This document shows, one piece after another, positions 1 to 11,000 of a stretch of DNA of 64,000 nt; the first letter of the stretch is position 1, and every line of letters begins with the position of its first letter. The translations under genes were made by a program, and so were the position numbers. Below the pieces are notes generated by a model. That model saw only the letters and a list, made by a program, of their open reading frames with translations, was not told where the DNA came from and did not search any database. Source of the stretch: Malachius bipustulatus (lineage: Eukaryota; Arthropoda; Insecta; Coleoptera; Melyridae); NCBI GenBank assembly GCA_910589415.1, contig OU342633.1, positions 14,980,858 through 15,044,857 on the forward strand, read 5' to 3'.

Positions 1-394
1 TGACTAAAGTTGTGAATTTATTGGTGTAGTGACGGGTTTATAATCATAATCATAAACTTTATTCCGATTTTATGTTCAAATTTGATGACAAATTACTCAA
101 TTATGGTTAAAGATATCAATAAACAAATTACTGTTTGTTACAGAAGAAACTTTTCTACAAGTGTATGAAAATCATAGAGATGCGATTAGTATTTCGATAT
201 AAAATCGATGTCGAAAATCGAAAGTCACATTTAATTAATTTACCAAAAATGATTACATCATAATATCATAGTAGGTTTATTGTAATTCACGCATGTAAAT
301 TTTCATTTAAAAATTTTAATTAGAAATACCATTTTTCGCGAGAATTCTATAGGATGGAACACCCGGTATAGGTGATTTAGCAAAGGCACTTAAA
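1..394. other. Non-coding flank, nothing recognised
   Basis: AT-rich sequence between the left edge and the piggyBac element. I see no ORF of interest, no RNA gene and no repeat end here. It lies downstream of the 3' end of the cadherin gene. Confidence 0.5.
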
Positions 395-413
395 TTAACC
401 CTCCGTCGGGCGC
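395..413 (+). repeat. piggyBac left TIR with TTAA target site
   Basis: TTAA at 395-398 is followed by the 15-bp TIR that begins CCCTCCG. It is an exact inverted match to the right end. Confidence 0.95.
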
Positions 414-809
414 AGCTGATCTGAGAGATTGCGAGCGTAAACTTGTTTGAATATTGGGAGAATGAAAAAAAGCCTGACTCTGCGCATCCATCTATCCTCT
501 TCTTAAAACGTTCTGAATAAGCAGTTGATATTGTGATTTTGAACAGTGCAGCTGTTTGTGAACAACAACTCATTAAATCTCCCAGATTCACTGCGCCCGT
601 TCCCGCAACTTTTTTGTGGATTTTCCAAAAACGCTTTCCATATTATTATACATTTTTGTGGACTTCGTGAAATAACTCGTAAGTTGAATTTTTTATAATA
701 ATACAAGAATCTGTGATTTTTATTCAATTAATCTAGGAGATTAGTTGCGCCCGATCATGATAAAATTATGTATTTTGATTTTGTAGGATGTAGGTACTTA
801 CATTTAGAA

Positions 810-3086
810 ATGGAAAAATCAACTTTTAATCCCGACGACCCTAACGATGCATATTTACTAATGCAAATGGCATTTGAGTCGGGTGACGAAGAAAACTCTG
901 AATTGCCAATCAAACCTGATATTGATAGCAAAGCAATCATTGAAAAACGAGGTGAACAATCTCAAACCATTCAAGATAATCCCGTCGACCATTGTAATTC
1001 CAACTATTCTAATTTACCAAAGCAGATGGCATTTGTGTCTGGTGCTAGTGACAAAGACAACTTTGAATTGACAAATGATCGTGATATTGACAGGGAAGAT
1101 ATCATTGAAGAAGAAATTGAACAATCTGACAGCGTTCAAGAAGATAATCCCGACGACCATAACGATGCAATCATTGGAAAACGAGGTGAACAATCTCAAA
1201 CCATTCAAGATAACCCCGACGACCGTTGTAATTCCAACTATTCTAATTTACCAAAGCAGATGGCATTTGCGTCTGGTGCTAGTGACAAAGGCAACTTTGA
1301 ATTGACGAATGATCGTGATATTGACAGGGAAGATATCATTGAAGAAGAAATTGAACAATCTGACAGCGTTCAAGAAGATAATCCCGACGACCATAACGAT
1401 GCTAATTTTTCAATGCAGATGGCATTTGCGTCCGGTGCAGATGACGAAGACAACTTTGAATTGCCTAATGAATCTGATATTGACAGTGACGGTATCATTG
1501 AAGAACGAGCTGAACAATCTGACACCGTTCAAGAAGCTTCCTCTGAAAGTGATGCGAATGATGAAAATGAAACAGCCATTGACTTTTATCTCGGAAAAGA
1601 TAAATCCACAAAGTGGAAAAAAACGAAATATTCTAATCGTGTAAAATGCAGACCACAAAATATACTAGTACGTCTACCAGGAGTCATTGGACCTGCAAGA
1701 CAAGCCAACTCGATTCTTGAATGCTGGAAATGTATTATTACTGAAGAAATACTAGACAAAATTTGTTTGCACACAAATCAATATATTGAAAGTATTCGGC
1801 CCCAGTTTGCACGACAGAGAGATGCAAATTTTATAGACATCATTGAACTTAGAGCATTTATTGGTTTGCTTTATCTTGCAGGTATATTTCACAGTAATAG
1901 ACAAAGTTTAGAAGAACTATGGGGAAATGATGGGTATGGAGTCGAAATATTTCGTCTTGTAATGAGTGTCAAACGATTCAAGTTTCTGATGCGCTGCATA
2001 CGTTTTGATGACAAAACAACACGCCAAGAGAGAAGGAAATACGACAAACTAGCCGCTATTCGTGATATTTTTACAACTTTTGTAGAAAATTGCAAAAGAA
2101 ATTACTCACTTGGACAAAATGTTACCATCGACGAGATGCTAGCTGGCTTTAGAGGAAGATGTCCGTTCAAGCAATACATCCCGTCCAAGCCAAATAAATA
2201 CGGCATAAAAATTTTTTCGTTGGTAGATGCTAAAGTGTGGTATTCGTACAATTTAGAAATATATCCTGGGAAGCAGCCTGAAGGGCCTTTTGCTACTAGT
2301 TATAAACCAACTGACGTCGTAAAAAGAATTACCGAACCAATTTATAATACAGGACGCAATGTAACCGGCGATAATTGGTTCACAGACATAGACCTCGTAA
2401 CTTTCCTTCAATCGAAAAAATTGTCATATGTTGGTACGATAAGGAAAAATAAGCGCCAACTTCCACTCGATTTTGTTGCGACAAAAAAGAGACCTGAAAG
2501 AACAAGTGTATTTGGGTTTCAAAAAGACGCAACAATTGTATCATATGTCCCAAAGAAAGGTAAGAATGTGGTGCTAATATCCAGCATGCATTTTGATGAT
2601 CAGATTGATGAAAGTACAAAAGATTTGAAGAAACCCGAGATAATAACACACTATAACAAGACCAAGTCAGGGGTCGACTTAGTTGACCAAATGTGTGCAA
2701 CCTACAATGTTCAACGAAATACTCGTCGCTGGCCATTAGTAGTTTTTTTTACAATGTTGAATATTGGTGGAATAAATTGCCAAGTACTGCATATGGGAAA
2801 TGGTAACGAGGTAAAACGCAGACGCATATTTTTGAAGCAGCTAAGTAGTGAACTAATATCAGAACATTTGAATCGAAGAGCAAAAAATAAAAGTGGGATT
2901 CACTTTGATCTTCAGAAAAAAATCAAAAAACTCATTCCATCCACACCTTTGCAAGAACAAAATCACCCTGTCGCAAACAAAAGAAAACGATGTTCAAGTT
3001 GTGTACAATCAAAAAAAAACAAAGGTATTCCAAATACTTTTGTGAATCTTGCAAGGAATTTTTATGCTTGGAGCACGCTACAATAG
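810..3086 (+). CDS. piggyBac-like transposase, C-terminal frameshift
   Basis: DDE transposase of the piggyBac family (DDE_Tnp_1_7), which cuts and pastes the element at TTAA sites. The frame is open from 768, but ATG 810 is the better start because it opens directly into the acidic N-terminal domain. About residues 15-220 are acidic and hold repeats around QMAF(E/V/A)SG. The catalytic region follows, with the three conserved aspartates in VTIDEMLAGFRG, TGDNWFTD and GVDLVDQM. The family normally ends in a cysteine-rich zinc-binding domain. Here the frame begins it (KRKRCSSC) and then shifts at an A9 run (3011-3019), ending prematurely at 3086. The other frame continues with CESC, CLEH and CGNC motifs to a stop at about 3150. 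The copy is therefore nearly intact but probably impaired, unless the A-run is a sequencing error. Confidence 0.93.
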   Translation: MEKSTFNPDDPNDAYLLMQMAFESGDEENSELPIKPDIDSKAIIEKRGEQSQTIQDNPVDHCNSNYSNLPKQMAFVSGASDKDNFELTNDRDIDREDIIEEEIEQSDSVQEDNPDDHNDAIIGKRGEQSQTIQDNPDDRCNSNYSNLPKQMAFASGASDKGNFELTNDRDIDREDIIEEEIEQSDSVQEDNPDDHNDANFSMQMAFASGADDEDNFELPNESDIDSDGIIEERAEQSDTVQEASSESDANDENETAIDFYLGKDKSTKWKKTKYSNRVKCRPQNILVRLPGVIGPARQANSILECWKCIITEEILDKICLHTNQYIESIRPQFARQRDANFIDIIELRAFIGLLYLAGIFHSNRQSLEELWGNDGYGVEIFRLVMSVKRFKFLMRCIRFDDKTTRQERRKYDKLAAIRDIFTTFVENCKRNYSLGQNVTIDEMLAGFRGRCPFKQYIPSKPNKYGIKIFSLVDAKVWYSYNLEIYPGKQPEGPFATSYKPTDVVKRITEPIYNTGRNVTGDNWFTDIDLVTFLQSKKLSYVGTIRKNKRQLPLDFVATKKRPERTSVFGFQKDATIVSYVPKKGKNVVLISSMHFDDQIDESTKDLKKPEIITHYNKTKSGVDLVDQMCATYNVQRNTRRWPLVVFFTMLNIGGINCQVLHMGNGNEVKRRRIFLKQLSSELISEHLNRRAKNKSGIHFDLQKKIKKLIPSTPLQEQNHPVANKRKRCSSCVQSKKNKGIPNTFVNLARNFYAWSTLQ
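933..1400 (+). repeat. In-frame 234-bp tandem duplication in the transposase
   Basis: Two head-to-tail copies, 933-1166 and 1167-1400, differ at only a few bases. Each is 78 codons and keeps the frame. It encodes the acidic segment around GEQSQTIQDN and QMAFxSGASDK. Two further partial QMAF repeats lie before and after the duplication. Confidence 0.9.
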
Positions 3087-3379
3087 TTTGTGGAAACTGT
3101 TTCAAGTCCAAATTTGAGCAAAATGATGCTGATACAGAAGACTCTGATTAAGATTTTAACTTTTAGAGGTAACTTTTGTTATAGAAGTGTTTAAAATTTT
3201 TGTTACATAATTTTTTTGAGTTTATTGTTTAGTTTTAGCATCGAATCAATTTATTTTCATGTAATAAGCATAATTTTTCAGTTTTATAAATAAAATCCTA
3301 TATAAACTAAAACTATTGAGACTTTTTTGTTACATAATCTAATGGATGCGTTGCGCCCGATCTAGGGATTTTCGCCACC

Positions 3380-3398
3380 GCGCCCGACGGAGGGTTAA
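3380..3398 (-). repeat. piggyBac right TIR with TTAA target site
   Basis: The inverted copy of the 15-bp TIR at 3380-3394 is followed by TTAA at 3395-3398. The base just inside the TIR no longer matches the left end, so the perfect repeat is 15 bp. Confidence 0.95.
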
Positions 3399-3940
3399 AG
3401 CAGTTAATAATTTTTTTCTGCGACGGGCTAAAAGTTTGACCTTTTTTCCCCGTTGACAGGTAGAAAAATGCCTCATTATATGAGCTGCATCTTATCGGGA
3501 AAAAAAATGAATTAGCAGGGAAATAAATGACTACTTATTTCCCCGAAATGGCGGCTTAGGTATAGCTACTATTAACACTCAGTTCATTATCATCATTAAA
3601 TTTATATCAAATATATGTAAAGGAAAGTTACCTTATTATCCAAATGGCAATTATTAAGGGAATTTTCATAATAATCACTATCCATATTATTAAATTCACT
3701 CATCGAAAACTAACTTGCAATCTTTGCAAAACTGTCTTCAATTTTAATTACATTAATATGACGTTTATGTAATAATTAAATCGTTTCGTTACCCAGGCAA
3801 CGTCAATTACGATAAAAGACAGTTTGAAAATTCAAGTTTAACATAAATCATTTTTCCGACATAATTTTCAGTTATCTAACTACGTTTTTCGACATTCTAA
3901 CACTGGTATTTCTTCTCGCAGAAAAAAATTGTATATTACA
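3399..3940. other. Non-coding, nothing recognised
   Basis: Intergenic DNA with no ORF, RNA gene or clear repeat end. Confidence 0.4.
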
Positions 3941-3943
3941 CAC

Positions 3944-4044
3944 AGGAAAAAAGTGCGATGTTAGCTCTCGATGTGTTTGTCCCCTCCGCTAACCGCGTCG
4001 GGGACGAAATCACATCTCGAGCTAAAATCTATCACTTTTTTCTC
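3944..4044. repeat. Short imperfect hairpin, probable mini-MITE
   Basis: The left arm 3944-3989 and the right arm 3995-4044 are imperfect inverted copies of about 45 bp. They share AAAAAAGTG, TAGCTC and GTCCCC blocks around a loop of a few bases. The flanks are TA-rich. No coding capacity. Confidence 0.6.
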
Positions 4045-4684
4045 TTGTATAATAAATAACTATTTTTTGAGAGGTATGCTAAGTCAGGATTAAAAAGAAA
4101 ATACGTAAGGAAATACGCAAAAATTAGGAATAAAAGAAGACACTCTTCACACCAAGGGACCTAACAAGGTGACTACAAGACAAATACCGAAAGGCCACGG
4201 AATAGGTATTAAATATAAAAATAGAAATTGCTTGAATAGGGAGGAACGGCGTTAAGCAAATAAATTCATCGATTAATTAACTGCAAGTAATTTTTAAATA
4301 ACGTTACCATTTAGCATGAATGAGTTGATAACGGACACAGCACAAAAAATTACTGATATACAGGCTTCGTGAATGATTAATTAAGAGCCAGTAATCACCA
4401 ACAAAACTAAGGTATTACGGCCATAACGTTTGAAAATAAGAGTAAATACGTTACCGGTTATATAGTTGAAAAATTTAGCTTCAAAATGATACCACTCTGG
4501 AACTCTGCATCCCAAAGTAAACCACATAATTCAGCAATTAAACTAGAGAATCAACAAAGCACTGTACACCGTTCGGTTGAATTTTTATGAATTCATGTTT
4601 GGAAATGAGAATGGAGCATGATAGCCCCCCCCCCCCCCCTCCTTAGTTCATTTAGGCCAGGCATATTAGAATAATAATTATTAT
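4045..4684. other. Non-coding with a C16 tract
   Basis: No gene is seen. A run of 16 C lies at 4624-4639, which is unusual in this AT-rich context. It could be a real homopolymer or an assembly weak point. Confidence 0.5.
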
Positions 4685-5012
4685 TCTCAGAGGAAAGTTT
4701 TGCTACAGCTTTGATTTTCTCACTCTCTATGTTTTTTGGGTCGCTGAACTCGAATTTGAAGTTTTTTTGGCAAAAATTTGGTCAGGAACTTTTTTTTTGC
4801 ACTTTTTACCCAAATTTTTGCACTGTTTTCAGTTTTTGATCTAAACCTCAGAAAGGCAGCATTAGACCAAAATTCCTACATTTAACGTAAAACGAGCAAC
4901 AAAAAAGCTTCGGGCCAAATTTTTGTCAGCAGACTTCAAATTCGTGTTCAACGACCCAAAAAACATAGAGGGTGGGAGAATCAAAACTATAACAAAACTT
5001 TCTTCTAAGAGT
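4685..5012. mobile_element. Foldback (inverted-repeat) element
   Basis: The arms at about 4685-4790 and 4913-5012 are inverted copies, sharing GACCCAAAAAACATAGAG and neighbouring blocks around a loop of about 120 bp. It sits at the left end of the larger palindrome 5020-7190 and may have inserted there. Non-autonomous, with no coding capacity. Confidence 0.7.
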
Positions 5013-5019
5013 ATTACCA

Positions 5020-7190
5020 CCAACACTCTACCACAGATTCCTGAGTAAAAAATGTGATGATTTAACCGAAATTATCTATATCCAAAAAGGCACCCTCCTC
5101 AAGATACAGCCCTTGAAAGGGGGTCAATCAAAAACATGTTTTCCAGAATAAGTAAAAAATGGATGAACTGAGAAACTTCAAAATTTCAGCGCTTACTACT
5201 ATTGTTAAAACTAATAAACTGACATAGTCTTGGAAACATTGACATACAGGCTGTTCCTGTTTTTGAAGTCACATTTCACTTTTTACTCCAGAACTTTTTC
5301 ATCCGCAGCCACTGATTGATTCTGTATTTTTTGTCCAAAGCCGTTAGTATTTCTAATGTTTATGTCCTCTTTTGAAAGCTTTGTATCTTGCATGGTTTTC
5401 CCATAATCAATTTTTAATGATGGACTCACACCACGGAAACGTATTTGTATATCATTTTAATTAAAATATATTTTTTTATTTCACAGCAACTGTTTTTTCA
5501 TATTTAATTGGCCTTAAAAATAATCGTAGTAGGCAGTAAAACTAAAGTTTTTCATTTAATTAATTTTTTACTTATTTTAGAAAATTTGTATTCAGTTGAC
5601 CCTCTTTAAAGGGTTGTATCTTGCAAAGGGGGTCATTTTGGACATAAATAACTTCGGTTAAATAGACATATTTTTAACCCAGAGTCCGTGGTGGAATTTT
5701 GTTATTAAAATTATTCTAAAATAAAAAAAGAGATTTTTGCAAATACGTTTTCAGTAGTGTAAGTGCATCATAAAAAATTAATTACGGGAGAACGATGCAA
5801 GATACGAAACTTTTACAAAAGGTCAAAAAAAGTTTAGTATTACAGAATCCTTTGGATAAAAAATACAAAATCAATCAGTGGCGCGCGGATAAAAAAGCTC
5901 TGGAGTAAAAAGTGAGAAATGACATCAAAAACAAGAACACCTCTATGTCAATGTTTGCAAGACTATGTCAGTTTATTGGTTTCAACAATAGTAGTAAGCG
6001 CTGAAATTTTTAAGTTTCTCAGTTAATCCATTTTTGACTTATTCTGATAAACGTGTTTTTGAGTTTTGAGTTAACGTGACAGATAATTTATGTTAAATCA
6101 TCATATTTTTTACTCAGGAATCAATAATGCTTTCTGAACGACACACTTACTCTAACGGTATGGTGAAGACAGAGACATCGATGTTTCAATGGTTATTTCC
6201 ATCTCATCAGTCTGTCACATCACCACCACTAGAGAAGTGTGCCGATCAGAAAGAAAATCAAAAGCTTTAAGCAAAATGATTTGTCGGAAACATAGGTACA
6301 ACTTTCAATGTGTCAATCAGAGATTCTCCTAGAGAAATCTGCAATTTTTCACTACCAACGCTGACAGTTCACTGAAAAACCAATTACCTTGCGAATCTCA
6401 GTAAACCAATCAGAGATGGAGCTAGCCACAAAGCTGTGTTCCTAGAAAGGAAGTAGTTTCTATGAAACAAATTGAATAATAATAAATTATTATATCAATT
6501 ACAGCAATCCGATTGTTGAAAAACAATAATGCTTTCTGAACGACACACTTACTCTAACGGTATGGTGAAGACAGAGACATCGATGTTTCAATGGTTATTT
6601 CCATCTCATCAGTCTGTCACATCACCACCACTAGAGAAGTGTGCTTAAAGATTGTTTTTCAACAATCGGATTGCTGTAATTGATATAATAATTTATTATT
6701 ATTCAATTTGTTTCATAGAAACTACTTCCTTTCTAGGAACACAGCTTTGTGGCTAGCTCCATCTCTGATTGGTTTACTGAGATTCGCAAGGTAATTGGTT
6801 TTTCAGTGAACTGTCAGCGTTGGTAGTGAAAAATTGCAGATTTCTCTGGGAGAATCTCTGATTGACACATTGAAAGTTGTACTTTTCAGTCATCAGATGG
6901 CATTTGCCATGCAAGTCACTATGTTTCCGACAAATCATTTTGCTTAAAGCTTTTGATTTTCTTTCTGATCGGCACACTTCTCTAGTGGTGGTGATGTGAC
7001 AGACTGATGAGATGGAAATAACCATTGAAACATCGATGTCTCTGTCTTCACCATACCGTTAGAGTAAGTGTGTCGTTCAGAAAGCATTATTGTTTTTCAA
7101 CAATCGGATTGCTGTAATTGATATAATAATTTATTATTATTCAATTTGTTTCATACTCAGGAATCTGTGGTAGAGCGTTAGTGGTACCTT
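5020..7190. mobile_element. Large palindromic element, interrupted by a second palindrome
   Basis: The left arm 5020-5460 is matched in inverse by 5700-6122. After the nested insertion 6123-7153 is skipped, the match continues at 7154-7190 (TACTCAGGAATCTGTGGTAGAG). The loop also contains a shorter inverted copy of 5040-5130 at about 5596-5700. Just past the right end is a CACCCTGTATA motif of the kind that closes several other MITEs in this window. No transposase. Confidence 0.75.
6123..7153. mobile_element. Nested palindromic element with 12-bp flanking duplication
   Basis: Inserted into the right arm of the surrounding palindrome and flanked by TACTCAGGAATC at 6111-6122 and 7154-7165. A segment of about 115 bp beginning AATGCTTTCTGAACG occurs three times: direct at 6127 and 6530, inverted ending at 7090. 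The block 6380-6520 is matched in inverse by 6650-6795. The left arm lacks about 38 bp present near 6885-6925. The 83-codon minus-strand ORF inside (6774-7025) merely reads through an arm and is not a gene. Confidence 0.8.
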
Positions 7191-7318
7191 TTAGCGACAC
7201 CCTGTATAATAATTTCAAGTTCCTTAGAAACCAGTGCAGAGTCAAACGATCCCACACGTAGGTAGGTACTCTAATATATCTTATTATTTACATATACTTA
7301 CATAAAATTTCCATTTAT

Positions 7319-7895
7319 TGTGTGTCCCCGGAAAGGTGAAAAGATAAAAAAAAATTATCGATTTTAATTTTCAATTTTTGGTGTTCAGCCCTGCTTGGTT
7401 AAAGACTAACCTCTGAAATTTTCACAAAACCTTTTTACTGCAGAGTAAAGTGCCTTTTATGTACTTAGCAAATACGACAAAAAGTTAGGCATTTGAAAAA
7501 GTTGTTTAGAATCAACATTTTTTAGGCCCCTATATCAAATTTCTGAATCATTGGCCAATTATAATTTTAAATAATTTTTAAATAATAAAATTCTTGAATT
7601 TTAGTCCAGTCGGTAAAGCAAAATTGTAGCATACTGGACTAGCTGACTGGACTATTTTTGTGAAATGAAACATGATGAAAGTATTGGAAAATCATTGTTG
7701 CTCAATGGTTTTGAAATTTGGTACAGAGGTATAAGTAGAGGCTGATTCTAAACATGATTTTTCAAAATTAAAATTAAGTTAGAAATTAGCCTTCAACAAA
7801 GCAGGGCTGTAGCCTGTAGCGCACAAAATATTAATCAAATAAAAAAATTGTTATCTTATAATATAAGAGTGTTTTACGTATTTACGGGGACACTG
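7319..7895. mobile_element. MITE-like palindromic element at the cadherin 3' end
   Basis: The ends are inverted (TGTGTCCCCG at 7321, CGGGGACACTG ending 7895) and are flanked by TTTAT at 7314-7318 and 7896-7900. Inner blocks are also inverted copies, for example CAGCCCTGCTT near 7388 and 7800, and the AGTCCAGTC arms near 7602 and 7645. It ends about 65 bp beyond the distal cadherin poly(A) signal. Confidence 0.65.
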
Positions 7896-7959
7896 TTTAT
7901 AACCTGAAAATTATTTTACAATTTTTAAATCTAAATAAAACATAATTTAAAAACAGAAC

Positions 7960-8002
7960 TTTATTTTCCATATTTTTTACATAATATTATTATCATTTTA
8001 TT
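7960..8002 (-). promoter_or_regulatory. Cadherin poly(A) signals
   Basis: AATAAA on the minus strand occurs at 7997-8002, overlapping the stop codon, and again at 7960-7965, which is 37 nt downstream of the stop. The distal copy is the more plausible cleavage signal and implies a very short 3' UTR. Confidence 0.55.
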
Positions 8003-8080
8003 TATATTTTTGAGTTGTCTTCGTAACTAAATTCTAGATTATCTTCAATTCCTATTAAATCTGATTCTCCACTGCATGTG
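8002..8080 (-). CDS. Cadherin terminal exon (cytoplasmic, stop)
   Basis: 79 nt including stop TAA. Begins after the acceptor TTCACATTTCAG and encodes TCSGESDLIGIED then EFSYEDNSKI. The 2+1 phase join to exon 24 gives a Ser, matching the family tail ...DAIS-SDLIGIED. The intron before it is about 4.9 kb. Confidence 0.93.
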
Positions 8081-11000
8081 CTGAAATGTGAAATAAATTA
8101 TTTTATTACAACTTTGTCAAAAACATGCAACATGTCGAAAAGGTGTGATCTTAATCGCTTTCCCGGTAAAACAAAGCACTGCAAAATTATAAGTTTCATA
8201 GGAGGAACAAAAAACAATTGTTGCTTATTTATAATCAATAAGTTTTTAAAAAATGAATAATTTTTCTAGATTATAATTTTAATGGCATTATGAGTTAAGT
8301 AGTAAATGTAGTTAGATAGTAAGTATTACATTGAGATTTAGATTTATCGTGAGTGGGCCATTGTGACACCTCCACTGCGACCGAAGGTCTATTGTGGCTC
8401 ACATCTAGTCGTGCTACATTAACCCCATCAGGTCAGCCTCTTTGAGGAAGATGATCATCTTGACTATTGTTAATGTATCCAGGTACTTCGGTGTGAGAAA
8501 ATCTCTACCGAAGGTTTGTCTTTGGTCCTTCTCAAAGCGGGACACTCGCATAAGATGTGTTTTGCTGTTTTGTCATCCTCCAAGCATAGGCGGCATTCAG
8601 CGCTGTTCGTTAAAACCCATCCTGTGCAGATGATGATTCAGCTTGCAGTGCCCAGTATATAGACCAATGGCTTTTTGGTCTTTTCTGTTAAGCTCTCAAT
8701 AGTTCCTTGGTCTTTTTTCTCGAAGTACCCTGTATAAAGGCCTTCGAATGGTTCAGTCTTGGTAAGTTTTGCCAGTACTAGAGGATTTCCCTCTCACCCA
8801 GTTTCGTATTGTTGTTTTGACAATATCCGGTGATATGCCAAATGCTGGTTCTAGTCCAATAAATTCGGCACCTTGCCTGGCCAGAGAGTCGGCAAGTTCG
8901 TTCTCTCCATATCAACTTGGACTTGCAGTGGCTATTTGATTCAACTAGGATAGGAGTTAAGGACTTTTAGAGCCTCTTGGCTGTCTGAAAATATCGTTGG
9001 CAGTGCATCTTTTCCTGCAACTGTGCACAGAGCTCTATGGCATAGATTTCGGCCTGGAAAATGGTTGCGTGAAAGCATAGGATCGAGAAGACTCTCTTCT
9101 TCGAGCCAGCGCTACACACCCCAGCTCCAGTTCATGTGGATCTCTTAGATCAATCGGTGAACCAACTGAAATCTGTCAGGGATTAATTTCTGTTGTCTAC
9201 CCATACGTCTCTTCCCGGGAGAAGGACCTTATAAGCAGAGCGGTTCATAATTGTCTTGTGCATTATGTCCGAGGTCATACCAAGTAAATTGTGACTTTCT
9301 ATGGCATCCAGTAATCTGGTTCGTTCCAAGTTATAAGCCTTTGGCAAGCTTTTTGCCATCTATGTCATTCTATACGTAGTCCATCCGGCCTCCAAATAAA
9401 TATATAAATATGGAGAGGTGGTAAGTCCAGTAGGATCTTCAAAGCCGCCAACGATGTGGTGTTAATGGCACCACAGATCGCCAGACAAACTTGTGTCTGT
9501 AGGCTAAAGAGCTTTAATTTGGCCATGGCCTGCTGGCCTTTTGACCATCAAGCGGTACTGTTAGACGCAATCATAGGTCTAACGACCGTTTCGTAAAGCC
9601 AGTATATTTGTTTGGGACAGATTCCCCATTTTTTGTCACAGATCCTTTTACACGTTCATAAGGAGAGTTTGGCTCTGTGTTTAAATTTTTCCAGATGGGA
9701 TTTCCAAGTAAGCTTTTATCCAGAATTTAGGTTTTAGGTTATATTTATCGTGAGTGGGCCATTGTGACACCTCCACTGCGAAGGTCTATTGTATTGTGGC
9801 TCATTACTCCTAGGTACTTGGCTTCCTCTGCAAATGGAATAGTTTCTCCTAGAAGAGTTGGGGCGTTAACCCCGCGAGTGTTCCTTCAATAGGATCATGG
9901 CCACAGTGTAAAAGAAATAAGATGTTGGGACGAGATCACTCAGCGCGAGTGGATATCGTCTCATTACCTCAAGTTGACCTACTTGTTTTGTGACCCTCGC
10001 TCGCAGTGTTTAGTTCTGCGAAGCCCTTCACTCGGGCAAACGCTAGCATAAATGATTCACGCATATTCTTGTGTTCTAATTTTAATTATATTTATATGTT
10101 GGGATGAAATACTCGTGGTAGTTTGATCGGATCAAATTCTACAATAATTAGACACAACACACTTTCTACCCATTTTTGCTTATCACTTCTTCAGAAAAAA
10201 TAAATAAAATAGAGTGGCATGACATCCTGGTAGTAGCAGTTTGCATGTGTAAGAGCATTATTGTTTTACCGGAACAGCGAACAATCAGTCAGATGCAACG
10301 AGAAGAATTTAACTATGCAAGAAAGAGATATTTACGACAAAAATAAGTAGGTTTATCGAACCTTGTATTTTTTGGCTTGAAAAAGCTATGCAAAGAAAAT
10401 GTGGGAAGTAAGACTTAGGAGAGTTCTAATTTGGTGGAGTTGCACAGTTCGAATTCCGAGTTTACGATCTCGAACGACTGCCGCTCGAGCCGCCATGTTC
10501 GAAAAATGGTACCGAGGACCACTTTTTCGAGAATATCTTCTCTACAGCATTTTCTTATTAGTTGTTGCGAAAATTATAGAGCATAAATTTCCTGAAAGTT
10601 TTGTGGGAAATATGTTTAGGGAAATCCCTATGACGCTCTGGGAGCGGTGCATGAGCGGAGATGTCGATTCACGTTGGCCTTGAGTAGCTGTAGGTTGTAT
10701 ACTTCGGGAAACACGCCCTTTGGAATGCTATTCCAAAGTGATGCGGTTCTATACATAAAGGAAGTCTGAAATAGGGTGGTACGAGGTGTAACGAGCTGAA
10801 CCTGATACGCATGAGCGTCTGCGGCTCGACGTGTATTTCTGCCCGGTCTTGTTCTAGGTGGGATCAAGCGCGCCACGTCTTTTGAACACTTTCCATAAAA
10901 ATATCTATAAGGCAGATAAAGGTCAGCTACTCTTCTTCGATGTTCGAGAGTGTCTAAGTTTTTTGTCAAATATGGATCCCCAATCAAGTGTATGGCTCTT

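Larger units (their letters stand above)
399..3394 (+). mobile_element. Complete piggyBac-like DNA transposon
   Basis: The element is 2996 bp. It is bounded by perfect 15-bp terminal inverted repeats, CCCTCCGTCGGGCGC at 399-413 and its reverse complement at 3380-3394. The target site TTAA is duplicated at 395-398 and 3395-3398, the hallmark of piggyBac insertion. Subterminal copies of TTGCGCCCGATC occur near 744 and 3351, and a related TGCGCCCG near 590. A single transposase gene fills the interior. TTAA duplication, exact TIRs and a nearly open transposase together point to a young copy. Confidence 0.96.

Noticed and set aside
4624..4639. Functional G-quadruplex or regulatory role for the C16 run
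   Set aside because: A lone homopolymer with no neighbouring gene feature; an assembly or replication-slippage artefact is equally likely.
6774..7025. 83-codon minus-strand ORF
   Set aside because: Lies wholly in a palindrome arm. The other copies of the arm are not open, so it is a chance ORF.
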